Source: Streptomyces spirodelae
GTDB taxonomy: Bacteria > Actinomycetota > Actinomycetes > Streptomycetales > Streptomycetaceae
Length of the DNA stretch: 64,000 bases
Direction of reading: 5' to 3'
Assembly: GCF_017676385.1 (NCBI RefSeq)
Contig: NZ_JAFFZN010000004.1
Span: 248,001 to 312,000, forward strand
In this document: positions 52,899-61,432 of the stretch, piece after piece
Numbering within the stretch: the first letter of the stretch is position 1
Layout: every line of letters starts with the position of its first letter
Notes under the pieces: model-generated
Databases searched by the model: none
Told to the model about the DNA's origin: nothing
What the model saw: only the letters and a program-made list of their open reading frames with translations
Program-made: the position numbers and the translations under genes

Positions 52899-55145
52899 TC
52901 AACACGCGCCGGCCCGATTGCCGGGAGCGTCAGGGGCTCGCGCCGCACCGGGGGCCGGCGTCGCGGTGGCGGTCGGTGCTGCGCCGAGCGCGCCCGTTCT
53001 GCGCAGCTTCTGCCAGCGCAGCCGTCCGCCCGTCAGCGCCGTGATCCAGGACTGGAGCAGCACCACGTACATCAACTGCCGGTAGAGCACCTGCTGTAGC
53101 GGCAGCGAGATCAGCGGGGTCATCCTCTCCCGGTCCAGTCGGAACGCATACGCCGCACACATGGCCTGCACCGCCAGCATCCCGCCCCACGCGAGCAGCG
53201 TCTTCCCCGTCGGCCCGAACACCAGCCCATACAGCAGGAAGATGTCGATCAGCGGGGCCAGCAGCGGCGCGAGGACCATGAACAGCGAGACGAGCGGCAG
53301 CCCGACGCGTCCGAAGCGGCCGGAGGGGCCACGTTCGATGAGCGCACTCCGGTGCTTCCAGATGGCCTGCATCGTCCCGTACGACCAGCGATAGCGCTGC
53401 GACCAGAGCTGCTGAAGGCTCTGCGGCGTCTCGGTCCACGCGCGCGCGTTCTCCGCGTAGACGACCTTCCAGCCGGCCCTGTGCAGCGCCATTGTGACGT
53501 CGGTGTCCTCGGCGAGCGTCTCGTCGCTCATACCGCCGGCCTGCCACAGCGCGGTGCGCCGGAAGGCACCGACGGCCCCAGGAATGGTCGGCATACAGCC
53601 GAGTACGTCGTACATCCGGCGGTCGAGATTGAAGCCCATCACATACTCGATGTGCTGCCACGCGCCGATCAGCGAGTCGCGGTTGCCCACCTTGGCGTTC
53701 CCGGCGACGGCCCCGACGCGCGGGTCAGCGAAGGGCCGCACCAGCTCCCGGACCGTCGAGGGCTCGAAGACGGTGTCGCCGTCCATCATCACGATCAATT
53801 CGTACGACGCGTGCCGCACTCCCTTGTTGAGCGCGGCGGCCTTGCCCGCGTTCGCTTGACGCACCACCCGCACGCCCGGCAGCCGCAGCGCCTCCACGAT
53901 GTCGGCGGTGCCATCGCTCGAACCGTCGTCCACGACGATGACCTCGACAGGGTGGTCGCTCGCGACCAGGGACCGGAGGGTGTTCTCGATGCACTCGCGC
54001 TCGTTGTAAGCGGGCACCAGCACGCTGACCGGCTCCGTGACCGGACAGCGGCCCCAGGCGAAGCTCCGCTTGCGGACCTTGCGCGCGTGCGACGCGGACA
54101 GCAGCAGCATCAGTCCGAAGCGCGCGACGACCAGCGAGCCCACGACCACGAGCGCGAGGGAGAGAACGCCCATCGCCCTCTCCGACCCGCCCACCGCGAG
54201 AATCCACGCCTCGCCCTTCCAGCGTTCGAAGCCGCTGACGGGCGCGTGCGCGCCGGGCACCTTCAGGGCCTCGGTCAGGTTGGTGAACTTATAGCCCTTC
54301 TCCGCCATGTCCGGCAGGAACCGGTCCAACGCCCGCACGGTCTGCGATCGGTCGCCGCCCGAGTCATGCATGAGGACCACGGCGCCGTTGTCGCCCTTCG
54401 GCGTCGCGCGCCGGATGATCTCCTCGACGCCGGGCCGCTTCCAGTCCTGGCTGTCGGTGTCGAAGAAGGCGGTGATGTAGCCGCGCTTGCCGATGTACCG
54501 GGTGATGGGCCACGTCCTGTTGTCGAGTGCTCCGGCGCTGGAAGAGTAGGGCGGCCGGAACAGCGACGTACGGATCCCGGCTGCGCCCTGCAGCGCGAGC
54601 TGGTTCTGCGCCAGCTCCCAGTCGATGCGCCTCTTCGACTGGTAGGAGAGATCCGGGTGGTTGAAGGTGTGCAGGCCGACCTCGTGCCCCTCGTCCACCA
54701 TCCGCTTGACCAGGTCCGGATAGCGCGAGGCCATGGTGCCCGTGACGAAGAAGACGCCGTGCGCCCTGTGCTCCTTCAGCTTGTCGAGGACCTTGGGCGT
54801 CCACTCCGGGTCGGGCCCGTCGTCGAAGGTCAGCACCAGCGTCTTGTCGGGCATCCGGTGACTGATCGGCTGCCCGCCGCGCAAGTCGAGGACGGGGCCG
54901 CCCGTCAGGATCCTCCCGGGCACCTTGTCGACCGGAGCGGGGGGCCGGACGCGATGGTCGGCGAGGAATTCGCTGTGCGCATAGCCGCGCAGCAGCAGCA
55001 TCGCCACAATGGCGATGAGCAGTTGCGTCGGCAGTAGATAGCGCAGCGGAAGACGCGTACGACGCGTACGGCGGGTGCCCCGGTTCGCCCGGCCGCCCTG
55101 TCGCGGGCGGGGTCGTGCGTGCTGGGCGTGTGGTGTGCGCGGCAT
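52899..55145 (-). CDS. Polysaccharide deacetylase fused to family 2 glycosyltransferase
   Basis: This 748-residue membrane protein has one N-terminal membrane segment and an extracellular NodB deacetylase domain (about residues 100-300: TFDDGPDP, HTFNHPDL with both metal histidines, RPPYSSS). Another membrane segment (about 328-350) leads to a cytoplasmic GT2 domain (VVDDGSSDGT, MDGDT, EDTD and the processive-synthase motif QRYRW). Two or more C-terminal membrane segments follow. It could polymerise and partly deacetylate an amino-sugar polymer. The ATG at 55145 overlaps the stop of the small upstream gene (TGATG). It is probably an envelope or matrix polysaccharide synthase; the product is unknown. 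Confidence 0.92.
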   Translation of the reverse strand: MPRTPHAQHARPRPRQGGRANRGTRRTRRTRLPLRYLLPTQLLIAIVAMLLLRGYAHSEFLADHRVRPPAPVDKVPGRILTGGPVLDLRGGQPISHRMPDKTLVLTFDDGPDPEWTPKVLDKLKEHRAHGVFFVTGTMASRYPDLVKRMVDEGHEVGLHTFNHPDLSYQSKRRIDWELAQNQLALQGAAGIRTSLFRPPYSSSAGALDNRTWPITRYIGKRGYITAFFDTDSQDWKRPGVEEIIRRATPKGDNGAVVLMHDSGGDRSQTVRALDRFLPDMAEKGYKFTNLTEALKVPGAHAPVSGFERWKGEAWILAVGGSERAMGVLSLALVVVGSLVVARFGLMLLLSASHARKVRKRSFAWGRCPVTEPVSVLVPAYNERECIENTLRSLVASDHPVEVIVVDDGSSDGTADIVEALRLPGVRVVRQANAGKAAALNKGVRHASYELIVMMDGDTVFEPSTVRELVRPFADPRVGAVAGNAKVGNRDSLIGAWQHIEYVMGFNLDRRMYDVLGCMPTIPGAVGAFRRTALWQAGGMSDETLAEDTDVTMALHRAGWKVVYAENARAWTETPQSLQQLWSQRYRWSYGTMQAIWKHRSALIERGPSGRFGRVGLPLVSLFMVLAPLLAPLIDIFLLYGLVFGPTGKTLLAWGGMLAVQAMCAAYAFRLDRERMTPLISLPLQQVLYRQLMYVVLLQSWITALTGGRLRWQKLRRTGALGAAPTATATPAPGAARAPDAPGNRAGAC

Positions 55146-55498
55146 CAGCGGGCCGTTCCTCCAGTTTGTGCTGCGCCTCCGGGCTGGTCGGGGTCCTTGG
55201 AGGAATCGGGCTGTTCGGACAACGTCTTTCCGCGTCCGGGCGTGAGCAGGCCGGGCGCGTCCGCATCCCGGCCCGCCAGGCTGACACCGAGCACCACGGC
55301 GTAGCCGAGGCCGGCCACGACCAGCATCCAGCCGAGTGTGCGCAGCACACGGCCGCGCCCGCCACTGCTGTCCACGAACACCGGCTGCCCTCCCGGGCCG
55401 TCGTCGGGCGGCGCACCGGTGAGGGCGGTTGGCAACGTGACCGTCATGTCATGGTCATTGGTGAGGTGGCCTGGTGGGCCACCGTGATCTGTACGCAT
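55145..55498 (-). CDS. Small membrane partner of deacetylase-glycosyltransferase
   Basis: This 117-residue protein has one membrane segment (about residues 54-75, LRTLGWMLVVAGLGYAVVLG), a Pro/Gly-rich cytoplasmic part and a polar outer tail. I recognise no domain. A GGGGAG site lies 10 bases before the ATG at 55498. Its stop overlaps the next start by one base, so the two proteins are co-translated and the small one may act as an accessory subunit of the synthase. Confidence 0.7.
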   Translation of the reverse strand: MRTDHGGPPGHLTNDHDMTVTLPTALTGAPPDDGPGGQPVFVDSSGGRGRVLRTLGWMLVVAGLGYAVVLGVSLAGRDADAPGLLTPGRGKTLSEQPDSSKDPDQPGGAAQTGGTAR

Positions 55499-55552
55499 GG
55501 TTCGCGCGCTCCCCGCGTTGAAGTACGTGCCCTCTCCTGCTGAGCGGGCAAG

Positions 55553-55693
55553 CTAAGAAGTCCTGTTCTGGTCCCGGAGCGTGGCCAGAGCCGCCGCGAT
55601 CGTGGTCGCGTACGCCCGGCCGCCGGCCGGCGCGGGGTGAACGCCGTCGGGCGCCAGCATGCCGTCCCGGTCGGTGGCGGTCCTGTGCCAGTC
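55553..55693 (-). pseudogene. C-terminal remnant of SGNH hydrolase or acyltransferase
   Basis: The last 46 codons before TAG at 55553 read DWHRTATDRDGMLAPDGVHP then APAGGRAYATTIAAALATLR. This is the end of an SGNH-type domain (DGxHPxPxGxxAYA), as found at the C-terminus of OafA-like acyltransferases. It is joined directly to the truncated LCP gene upstream. Confidence 0.6.
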
Positions 55694-56288
55694 GCGTCCA
55701 GGCTCAGGCCGCTGGCGGAGCTCTCGAGGCGTTCGTCGGTGGTGAACTCGACACCTCCGAGTGCGTCAACCAGCTCCTCGAAGCCTGCGAAGTCGATGTC
55801 GATGGCGTGATCGACGCGGACCTTCCCGAGCCGTTCGACCGTGCGCACGGCGCAGGGCAGACCGCCCACCGCGTAGGCCGTGTTGAACATCGCTGCGCTG
55901 CGGGCCGGAGCTGTGCCTCCGGCCCGCAGTGGGCAGGAGGGCCGGTCGATCAGTGTGTCCCGCGGAATGCTGATGACCACGGCCCTCTCGCGCCCTCGGG
56001 CCAGGTGCACGAGCATCGCGACATCCGAGCGTCCGCCCCGCCCGCGCCCCGGGCGTCCGAGCCGAGCAGGAGGACGTTGAGCGCCCCGGGCACGGTGCGG
56101 CGCGGCCGGTCCGAGCCGAGGACGGCGTCGATATCGGTGGATGCGTGCGTACCTGAGAGCGGCGAACAGAACAGCCAGCCGACGGCTCCGACGGCCAGGA
56201 CGACGGTGACGGCCGACCAGGCCACGAAGCGGATGCCGTACCGGCGCTCCGTCGGGCAACGGCTGTTCCGCACGCGGGCAGTACCCAT
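55694..56288 (-). pseudogene. LytR-CpsA-Psr (LCP) gene, frameshifted and truncated
   Basis: The ATG at 56288 opens a product with a membrane segment (FVAWSAVTVVLAVGAVGWLF) and the LCP motif LNVLLLGSDARG. Near 56040 the frame is lost; the next frame carries DVAMLVHLARGRERAVVISI, PRDTLIDRPSCP, AMFNTAYAVGGLPCAVRTVE and DHAIDIDFAGFEELVDALGG. These are the core LCP motifs of wall-polymer ligases. The C-terminal third is replaced by an SGNH-domain tail. One frameshift plus truncation make function unlikely. Confidence 0.75.
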
Positions 56289-56414
56289 GGTGAGGCCCTT
56301 TGACGGTTCGGAGGTGCGAGTGACTCGCGAGGACTCCGCCATGATCGGGAGCCGATTTCTCCGTCAGGCTGCGCTGCCGCATCGCTGAGCGCGCGCTTGT
56401 GTTGCGGCGCTGTA

Positions 56415-57635
56415 TCAGTCCTGTGCCGGCAGGACGAGCGTTGCCTGCGCACCGCCGCCGGGTGCGTTGTCCAACACCAGGTCCGCGCCGATCAGCTGGG
56501 CCTGTGCCTTTGCGATGGTCAGTCCCAGGCCCTGGCCCCGGCCCCGCTCGGGGGCACCCGTCCGGAACCGCTGTGGTCCCTCGGCCAGCAGTGACTTGGG
56601 GAAGCCCGGACCGTGGTCGCGTACGGTCACCCGGACCTGGTCCACGGTCACGGTCACCGGGGGCCGCCCGTGCCGGTACGCGTTGCTCACCAGGTTGGTG
56701 AGGATGCGCTCAACCCTTCGCGGGTCGGTGCGGACGGTCGCGTCCCGGGTCACGCACACCGTTGCGCGGTGCTCCGTGTGTGCCACACACGCGGGGATCA
56801 GCTCCCCCAGCGGACAAGGGGCGAGATCGGCCTGTTCGGCGCCGGCGTCCAGCCGCGCGACCTCCAGCAGGTCTTCGACGAGGACATGCAGCGCTCGGAC
56901 CCGGTCTTGGACGAAGCCGGTGGGCTTTCCCGGCGGCAGTAGTTCGGCGGAGGTGACCAGGCCCGTCAGAGGGGTGCGCAGTTCGTGCGCGACATCCGCG
57001 GTGAAGCGCTGCTCGCTGTGCAGCCGCTGCTGGAGCGCCGCCGCCATGGAGTCGACAGCGGCGGAGATATCCGCGATCTCGTCGCCCGGGCGCGGGGCGG
57101 CGTTGATCCGGGCGTCCAGGTCACCGTCCGCGATGGTCAGGGCGGTGTCCGCGGCCGAACGGAGCCGCCGGGCCAGCCGCTCCGCGCTCACGGCCCCCAG
57201 CGGTACGACCAGGGCCACCCCCAGCAGCCCGGCCACGGCCATGGTGATGTCGAGTTCCCGCAGGCTGCGGATCTCCTCGCGCAATCCGAGATGGACGCAG
57301 AGCATCCGGTCGCCCACGGGCCGGGCGGCCCACATGCCGGGACCGTCCGGCCCGCTGCCGAAGTCGGTTCCCTGTCGGCCGCGGCGAGTCAGTTCCCGCA
57401 GCTCGGCGGGCACGCGGGGCGAGTCGAGACAGGCGCCGCGGACGAGGGTGCCGTTGCGGGCATACGTGCGGGCCGCGTCCGCCAGCTGCCTCTGCGCTGC
57501 GGCGCGTGCGTCGGACACCTCGCGGGAGTAGGTGATCTGGTGGACGACCACACCGACAGTGACCGTCACGGCGCAGACCGCGACCGCCACGAGCAGGGCG
57601 ATCCGCCATCGTAGGGAGCGCCACGACACCCGCAC
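56415..57635 (-). CDS. Sensor histidine kinase
   Basis: This 406-residue transmembrane kinase has membrane segments at about residues 11-31 and 131-152, enclosing a sensor loop with two cysteines (GACLDS, MLCVHLG). A HAMP region follows, then the H-box FTADVAHELRTPLTG, N-box NLVSNAYRHG and G-boxes DHGPGFP and GQGLGLTIAKA. The GTG at 57635 lies 2 bases after the stop of the response-regulator gene, so both were one operon. The regulator has lost its receiver domain, which leaves this kinase without its cognate partner. Confidence 0.92.
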   Translation of the reverse strand: MRVSWRSLRWRIALLVAVAVCAVTVTVGVVVHQITYSREVSDARAAAQRQLADAARTYARNGTLVRGACLDSPRVPAELRELTRRGRQGTDFGSGPDGPGMWAARPVGDRMLCVHLGLREEIRSLRELDITMAVAGLLGVALVVPLGAVSAERLARRLRSAADTALTIADGDLDARINAAPRPGDEIADISAAVDSMAAALQQRLHSEQRFTADVAHELRTPLTGLVTSAELLPPGKPTGFVQDRVRALHVLVEDLLEVARLDAGAEQADLAPCPLGELIPACVAHTEHRATVCVTRDATVRTDPRRVERILTNLVSNAYRHGRPPVTVTVDQVRVTVRDHGPGFPKSLLAEGPQRFRTGAPERGRGQGLGLTIAKAQAQLIGADLVLDNAPGGGAQATLVLPAQD

Positions 57636-57637
57636 GG

Positions 57638-57895
57638 TCAGCGCCGCAGCTTGTAGCCGAAGCCGCGAACGGTCTCGATGCGGTCCGCGCCGATCTTGGC
57701 GCGCAGACGCTGCACATGGATGTCGACGACGCGCCGGTCACCGTCCCACTCGTAGTCCCACACCTTGCGCATCAGCGTCTGCCGCTCCAGCACGATGCCC
57801 GGATTGGCGGCGAACTCGGTCAGCAGCCGCAACTCGGTCGGGGTGAGCGCCACCAGCCGCCCGGCGCGCCGCACCGCAACGACGGAGGGACCGGC
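57638..57895 (-). pseudogene. Response regulator remnant, output domain only
   Basis: The gene retains only the winged-helix output domain of an OmpR-type regulator: LTPTELRLLTEFAANPGIVL, DRRVVDIHVQRLRAKIG and ETVRGFGYKLRR at the stop. The phosphoacceptor receiver domain is absent. The open frame reaches back only to 57946, through unrelated codons beginning MRGVPTDKPRW. A constitutively DNA-binding product from an in-frame GTG is conceivable, but truncation by deletion is the simpler reading. Confidence 0.75.
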
Positions 57896-58013
57896 ACACT
57901 GCCGCCCACCCGTCCACCGGGGCTTGTCGGTGGGCACGCCGCGCACTTGTCCGCCGCATGCGAGGCGGCCCCCGGCCGAGGGTGGTCCGGGAGCCGCTGC
58001 CAGGGCCGGGCGG

Positions 58014-58430
58014 TCAGCCGCGGTGATCCGGAGCCTGGGGGAAGTTGATGGTCTTCACCTTCTTGCCGTCGTGCTTATAGATGATCTTGGGTGTGGCATC
58101 GGCCTGCGCCGCGGGCTTCGGGAAGGTGAGCGTGTATGTCCCGTTCGGGTCCATCTGGCTCTGCACCGGGCCGGGCTTTTCGCGGTACATCACGCCCGCG
58201 ACGCCGTGCTCGGGATCCTCGACGCCGACCGTTGTGGTGTTGCCGTCCAGTACGAGGGTGTCGCCGTTGCCCACCTTCACCTCCTTGACGTAGTCCGTGG
58301 GCATGGCGACCGCTGTGCCGGCCGGGAGGGCGAGGGCGGCGCCTGCCACACCGGTCGCCGCGACGGCAAGGGCGATGCGCCGCCCGGTGCGCCGAGAGCG
58401 CCCGGCGTGAGAGTTGGCCTGCGTGGACAT
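58014..58430 (-). CDS. Small secreted protein of unknown function
   Basis: This 138-residue precursor has a signal peptide with an arginine-rich start (RSRRTGRRIALAVAATGVAG) ending near GTAVA-MP. The mature 95 residues are a beta-rich domain (DTLVLDGNTTTVGVEDPEHG, then TYTLTFPKP). AAGGAG lies 6 bases before the ATG at 58430. It is separated from the truncated response regulator by about 70 bases, so it may once have been a target or partner of that two-component system. Family not recognised. Confidence 0.75.
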   Translation of the reverse strand: MSTQANSHAGRSRRTGRRIALAVAATGVAGAALALPAGTAVAMPTDYVKEVKVGNGDTLVLDGNTTTVGVEDPEHGVAGVMYREKPGPVQSQMDPNGTYTLTFPKPAAQADATPKIIYKHDGKKVKTINFPQAPDHRG

Positions 58431-58840
58431 GACTTCTCCTTGTGCAGAGCGTTGTTTCACGGATCGTTTCGAGTCCGGAACTGGTCGGACCCGGTCCGGA
58501 CGCTGAAAAGCACCCTTGCCCGCACGCTAAGCCGCTCCTGTCTCACCCACCCCGAGGCCATGTATCAGCCACATCTCGGTCCTCGCTCGGGGCGGTTACA
58601 CGGGTTCGCCGGCGGGGACCGCAGTTATGCGGAAGGCCGTGCACAAGCGGCTGACGCGGCACTGCTGAGGAGTCTGAGTGTCCGCTGGTGCGGCGACGGC
58701 CTGCCGGTGGAGCACACACCCGGACTGACGGCGGGCCGGGGCGACGGCGAACCGGCGCGAGCGCGCGGATGCAGCGGGGGTGGTGGGCTGGTGCCGAGCA
58801 TCAGGGAACGTTCGCCCTGGCGGTCTGCGACGATGGCTCA
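58431..58840. other. Intergenic stretch, nothing recognised
   Basis: No frame in these 410 bases has a recognisable domain. A GTCCGGAACTGG...CCGGTCCGGAC inverted arrangement at about 58473-58502 might be an upstream element of the divergent secreted-protein gene. Confidence 0.4.
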
Positions 58841-59173
58841 ATGGACGAGGAAGTCATCCCCATTCTTCGCGTGGAGGACGCTACGGCGGCGGTCGCGTGG
58901 TACGAGCGGCTGGGCTTCGCCCAGCAGTGGGAACACCGCTTCGAACCGGGCCTTCCCGCGTTCGTCGAGATCGCCCGGGGCGGGGTGCGGCTGTTCTTGT
59001 CGGAGCACAAGGGCGACGCCTCCCCTGACACGTTGATCTACCTCCGCATGCGCGATGTGGAGGCCGTCGCCTCCGAGTTCGGAATGCAGGTGAGGGACGC
59101 TCCGTGGGCCCGTGAGCTTGAGCTGCGCGACCCTGACGGCAACCGGCTTCGGATCGGCACGCCGACGGAATGA
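58841..59173 (+). CDS. VOC/bleomycin-resistance-like protein
   Basis: This 110-residue single-unit VOC protein begins MDEEVIPILRVEDATAAVAW YERLGF, the canonical first beta-alpha unit, and ends LELRDPDGNRLRIG, the canonical last strand with its metal-ligand-type glutamate. The length equals that of bleomycin-binding proteins and small glyoxalases. The ribosome site is weak. It is unrelated in detail to the VOC protein at 17759-18208. The substrate is unknown. Confidence 0.85.
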   Translation: MDEEVIPILRVEDATAAVAWYERLGFAQQWEHRFEPGLPAFVEIARGGVRLFLSEHKGDASPDTLIYLRMRDVEAVASEFGMQVRDAPWARELELRDPDGNRLRIGTPTE

Positions 59174-59208
59174 CACTCGCCGGGGCGAGCGGCAGCAAAG
59201 CTGTGCTG

Positions 59209-59316
59209 GTGGCTGAGCGAGTACGCGTCCGTGAGACCGGTGACAACGAGGGGCAGCGCCTGCCGCGGATCATCCACCGGGGCGGCGGGTCGGTGGTGAC
59301 GTGGCGGCGAGGGTGA
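59209..59316 (+). pseudogene. N-terminal remnant of IS630-family transposase
   Basis: A GTG at 59209 starts VAERVRVRETGDNEGQRLPR followed by IIHRGGGSVVTWRRG and a stop. This matches the start of actinobacterial IS630-type transposases (xADPVRVRxLTDxEGQxLxxIVRRG). The rest of the element, including the DDE domain, is missing. The remaining gap up to 59530 shows nothing else. Confidence 0.6.
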
Positions 59317-59530
59317 AGCGCGGATCGGCCGGGGGCGGGCCGTCTTCCGGCGCACATCCGGCCTGCCATGGGGGCCCGGAAGGGGCAGTGCGACCTCAGG
59401 AACTCGAACAACCGAGACAGCCCCCACTCCCGGCCATGGTGGTGCGCCTTGTGTGCACGGCCGTATGCGTCGGTTCCTCTGATCGGGGACCGCCGTGTAC
59501 GGTCGTCGCTCGGTCGGCGTCAAGTGGGGG

Positions 59531-60982
59531 ATGACAGTGAGCAGGAGGACCATGGCCGCGGCGGGTGCAGTGATCGCCTCGCTGCTGCTCGGTGCGTGCA
59601 CCGCCGACAGCGGGGAACCCACCGACGGCGGGGGGCCGTCGGCGGCTGCGTCGCCGTCGATGCCCCCGAAACCGGCCGGGACCCCAGGCGACCTGCGGCG
59701 CGGACCCGACCGGCCCCCCGCCGGGTCCTCCGCGGACCGGCCCCGGACCGGTGACTTCAACGGCGACGGCCGCGATGATCTGGCCGTGGCGACTGGCACC
59801 CACATCGCTGTGGTGTACGGCTCCGCCGCGGGGCCCGACCCGCGTACCCGCGCCACGGTGCGCATGCCCGAGGAGGTGGAAGTCGGCCCGTCGCCTGCCA
59901 AGCGGCTGCACCGGTCCGATCTCGACCAGGACGGATTCGTCGATCTGCTGGCCACGCTCGCCGACGGACGTCAGTACGCGCTGTGGGGCGGGGCGCGTGG
60001 CGTCACCGGCCCTCGACTGCTGGCCACGGGATACGCCGCCGACCCCGCGCCGCCTTCCGTGGGCTGGGGGCCGGGTGCGGCAGGGGACTTCGACGGGGAC
60101 GGTAGCGGTGACGTCCTCTGGCTCGGCACGGGGACGGGGCCGGTGGGGGTCATTCACTATGGCCCGTTCAGCCGGGCCGGTGAGCCCACCCGCACACAGA
60201 CCCTCGACGCCGAATACGCCGACAACAGCGAGCCGTACAAGGCGACCGCCGGTGACTGGAACGGCGACGGCCGCAGCGACTTCACGGTGTGGTTCCGCTG
60301 GACGGACCCGGAGGACGAGGGCGACGACGAGACCCGGATCGACGACGTGCTGCACTTCCGTGGTACCGGGAAAGGCGCGGACCTCTTGCGCGAGTATCCC
60401 GACCACCGCGCGCTGAAAGGCTTCGCCTGCGATGTGGAGGACGACGGCACGGATGAGACATGCCATGTCGGCTTCGACTCCTCCCGGCAGGAACTGACGG
60501 TGAGCATCACCGGCAGTTCCGGCGAGGGCCCCGGCACGGGTGCCTCCATGAGTGTCACCTTCCGCGATGTGCCCGGGCTCGATGCGCCCAAGGGCTTCAA
60601 CGGCGGCGATGTGGTCGGCGAGGCGGTAGGAGACGTGACCGGCGACGGAAGACCCGACCTCGTGCTGGGCCTGAGCGGCGCCAACAAGGCCCACGGCGCG
60701 GTGGTGCTGCTCCCCGATGTGGCGCACGCCGACCGCGACTCCCGGCTGCAGTCCGTCGACCTGGAATCTGCCGGTGTCCCGGGTGAGAACAAGCCACATG
60801 CGCGCCCACGCTTTCGTCCGCGGCCCCCGCTACTCGATGTGGACGGCGACGGGGCTCTCGACGTCCTGGCCACCGCCAAGCAGGACCCCAGGCACTTTTG
60901 GCTGCTCCCTGGTTCGGCCAAGGGCCTGAACACCGAGACCACCCGGCGGCTCTTGCGATCGGACCTGGGCATCCCGCGCTGA
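59531..60982 (+). CDS. FG-GAP/VCBS repeat lipoprotein
   Basis: This 483-residue protein has a lipoprotein signal (IASLLLGAC), a Pro/Gly/Ser-rich spacer and a beta-propeller built of integrin-like FG-GAP repeats. Calcium-binding loops of the form D-x-(D/N)-x-D-G are visible: DFNGDGRDD, DLDQDGFVD, DFDGDGSGD, DWNGDGRSD, DVTGDGRPD and DVDGDGALD. It should be a surface-anchored adhesive or ligand-binding propeller. The ATG at 59531 has a GTGGGGG site directly upstream. It appears monocistronic. Confidence 0.88.
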   Translation: MTVSRRTMAAAGAVIASLLLGACTADSGEPTDGGGPSAAASPSMPPKPAGTPGDLRRGPDRPPAGSSADRPRTGDFNGDGRDDLAVATGTHIAVVYGSAAGPDPRTRATVRMPEEVEVGPSPAKRLHRSDLDQDGFVDLLATLADGRQYALWGGARGVTGPRLLATGYAADPAPPSVGWGPGAAGDFDGDGSGDVLWLGTGTGPVGVIHYGPFSRAGEPTRTQTLDAEYADNSEPYKATAGDWNGDGRSDFTVWFRWTDPEDEGDDETRIDDVLHFRGTGKGADLLREYPDHRALKGFACDVEDDGTDETCHVGFDSSRQELTVSITGSSGEGPGTGASMSVTFRDVPGLDAPKGFNGGDVVGEAVGDVTGDGRPDLVLGLSGANKAHGAVVLLPDVAHADRDSRLQSVDLESAGVPGENKPHARPRFRPRPPLLDVDGDGALDVLATAKQDPRHFWLLPGSAKGLNTETTRRLLRSDLGIPR

Positions 60983-61246
60983 GCGCCGCGCGAGGACAGA
61001 GCGAGCGGTCACGAACTCGACAGCCCGGCAGGGTCGGGCAGCCGTCCGCGACGGGCCCCTGGTGTCAGGGAAGCATGGTGCGGCGGTACCCAGCCGGTCC
61101 AGAGGGACAAGGCCCACCGTGGCGCCTGAGCACAAGAACGGGCACGACAGTCGGCGGGCAGCGCCGCCTGGAACGGTGTGCCCTGGACGCGCCCGCCCCT
61201 TCTACGACTGCGCGCAAGCGACCGCTGAGCATCGAGTGGCACAGGT

Positions 61247-61396
61247 CGCCTCGCCGCTCTCGACGTGCGCCCGCGCATCGACATGCAGATCCTGCGGCAC
61301 GGCAAGATCGCCATCACGATGCAGGTCTACACGCGCGCACCGTCCGAGGAGACACGCAAGGCGCTGCGGAAGCTCGGCAAGCACCTTGGCGGCCCG
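61247..61396 (+). pseudogene. C-terminal remnant of tyrosine integrase
   Basis: About 50 codons read AALDVRPRIDMQILRHGKIA followed by ITMQVYTRAPSEETRKALRK and LGKHLGG. This is the end of phage-type tyrosine recombinases and keeps the box II histidine (LRHG) and the nucleophile tyrosine (VYT). The N-terminal DNA-binding and arm domains are absent, and no attachment site or tRNA is visible. The rest of the 60.98-61.43 kb gap holds nothing recognisable. Confidence 0.65.
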
Positions 61397-61432
61397 GTCG
61401 ACGATACCCGGCTGCCGGGCTCGGCTTCGGGC

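Noticed and set aside
61247..61396. Possible prophage or integrative element boundary at the integrase remnant
   Set aside because: Only the last 50 codons of an integrase remain; there is no tRNA, att repeat or other phage gene nearby.
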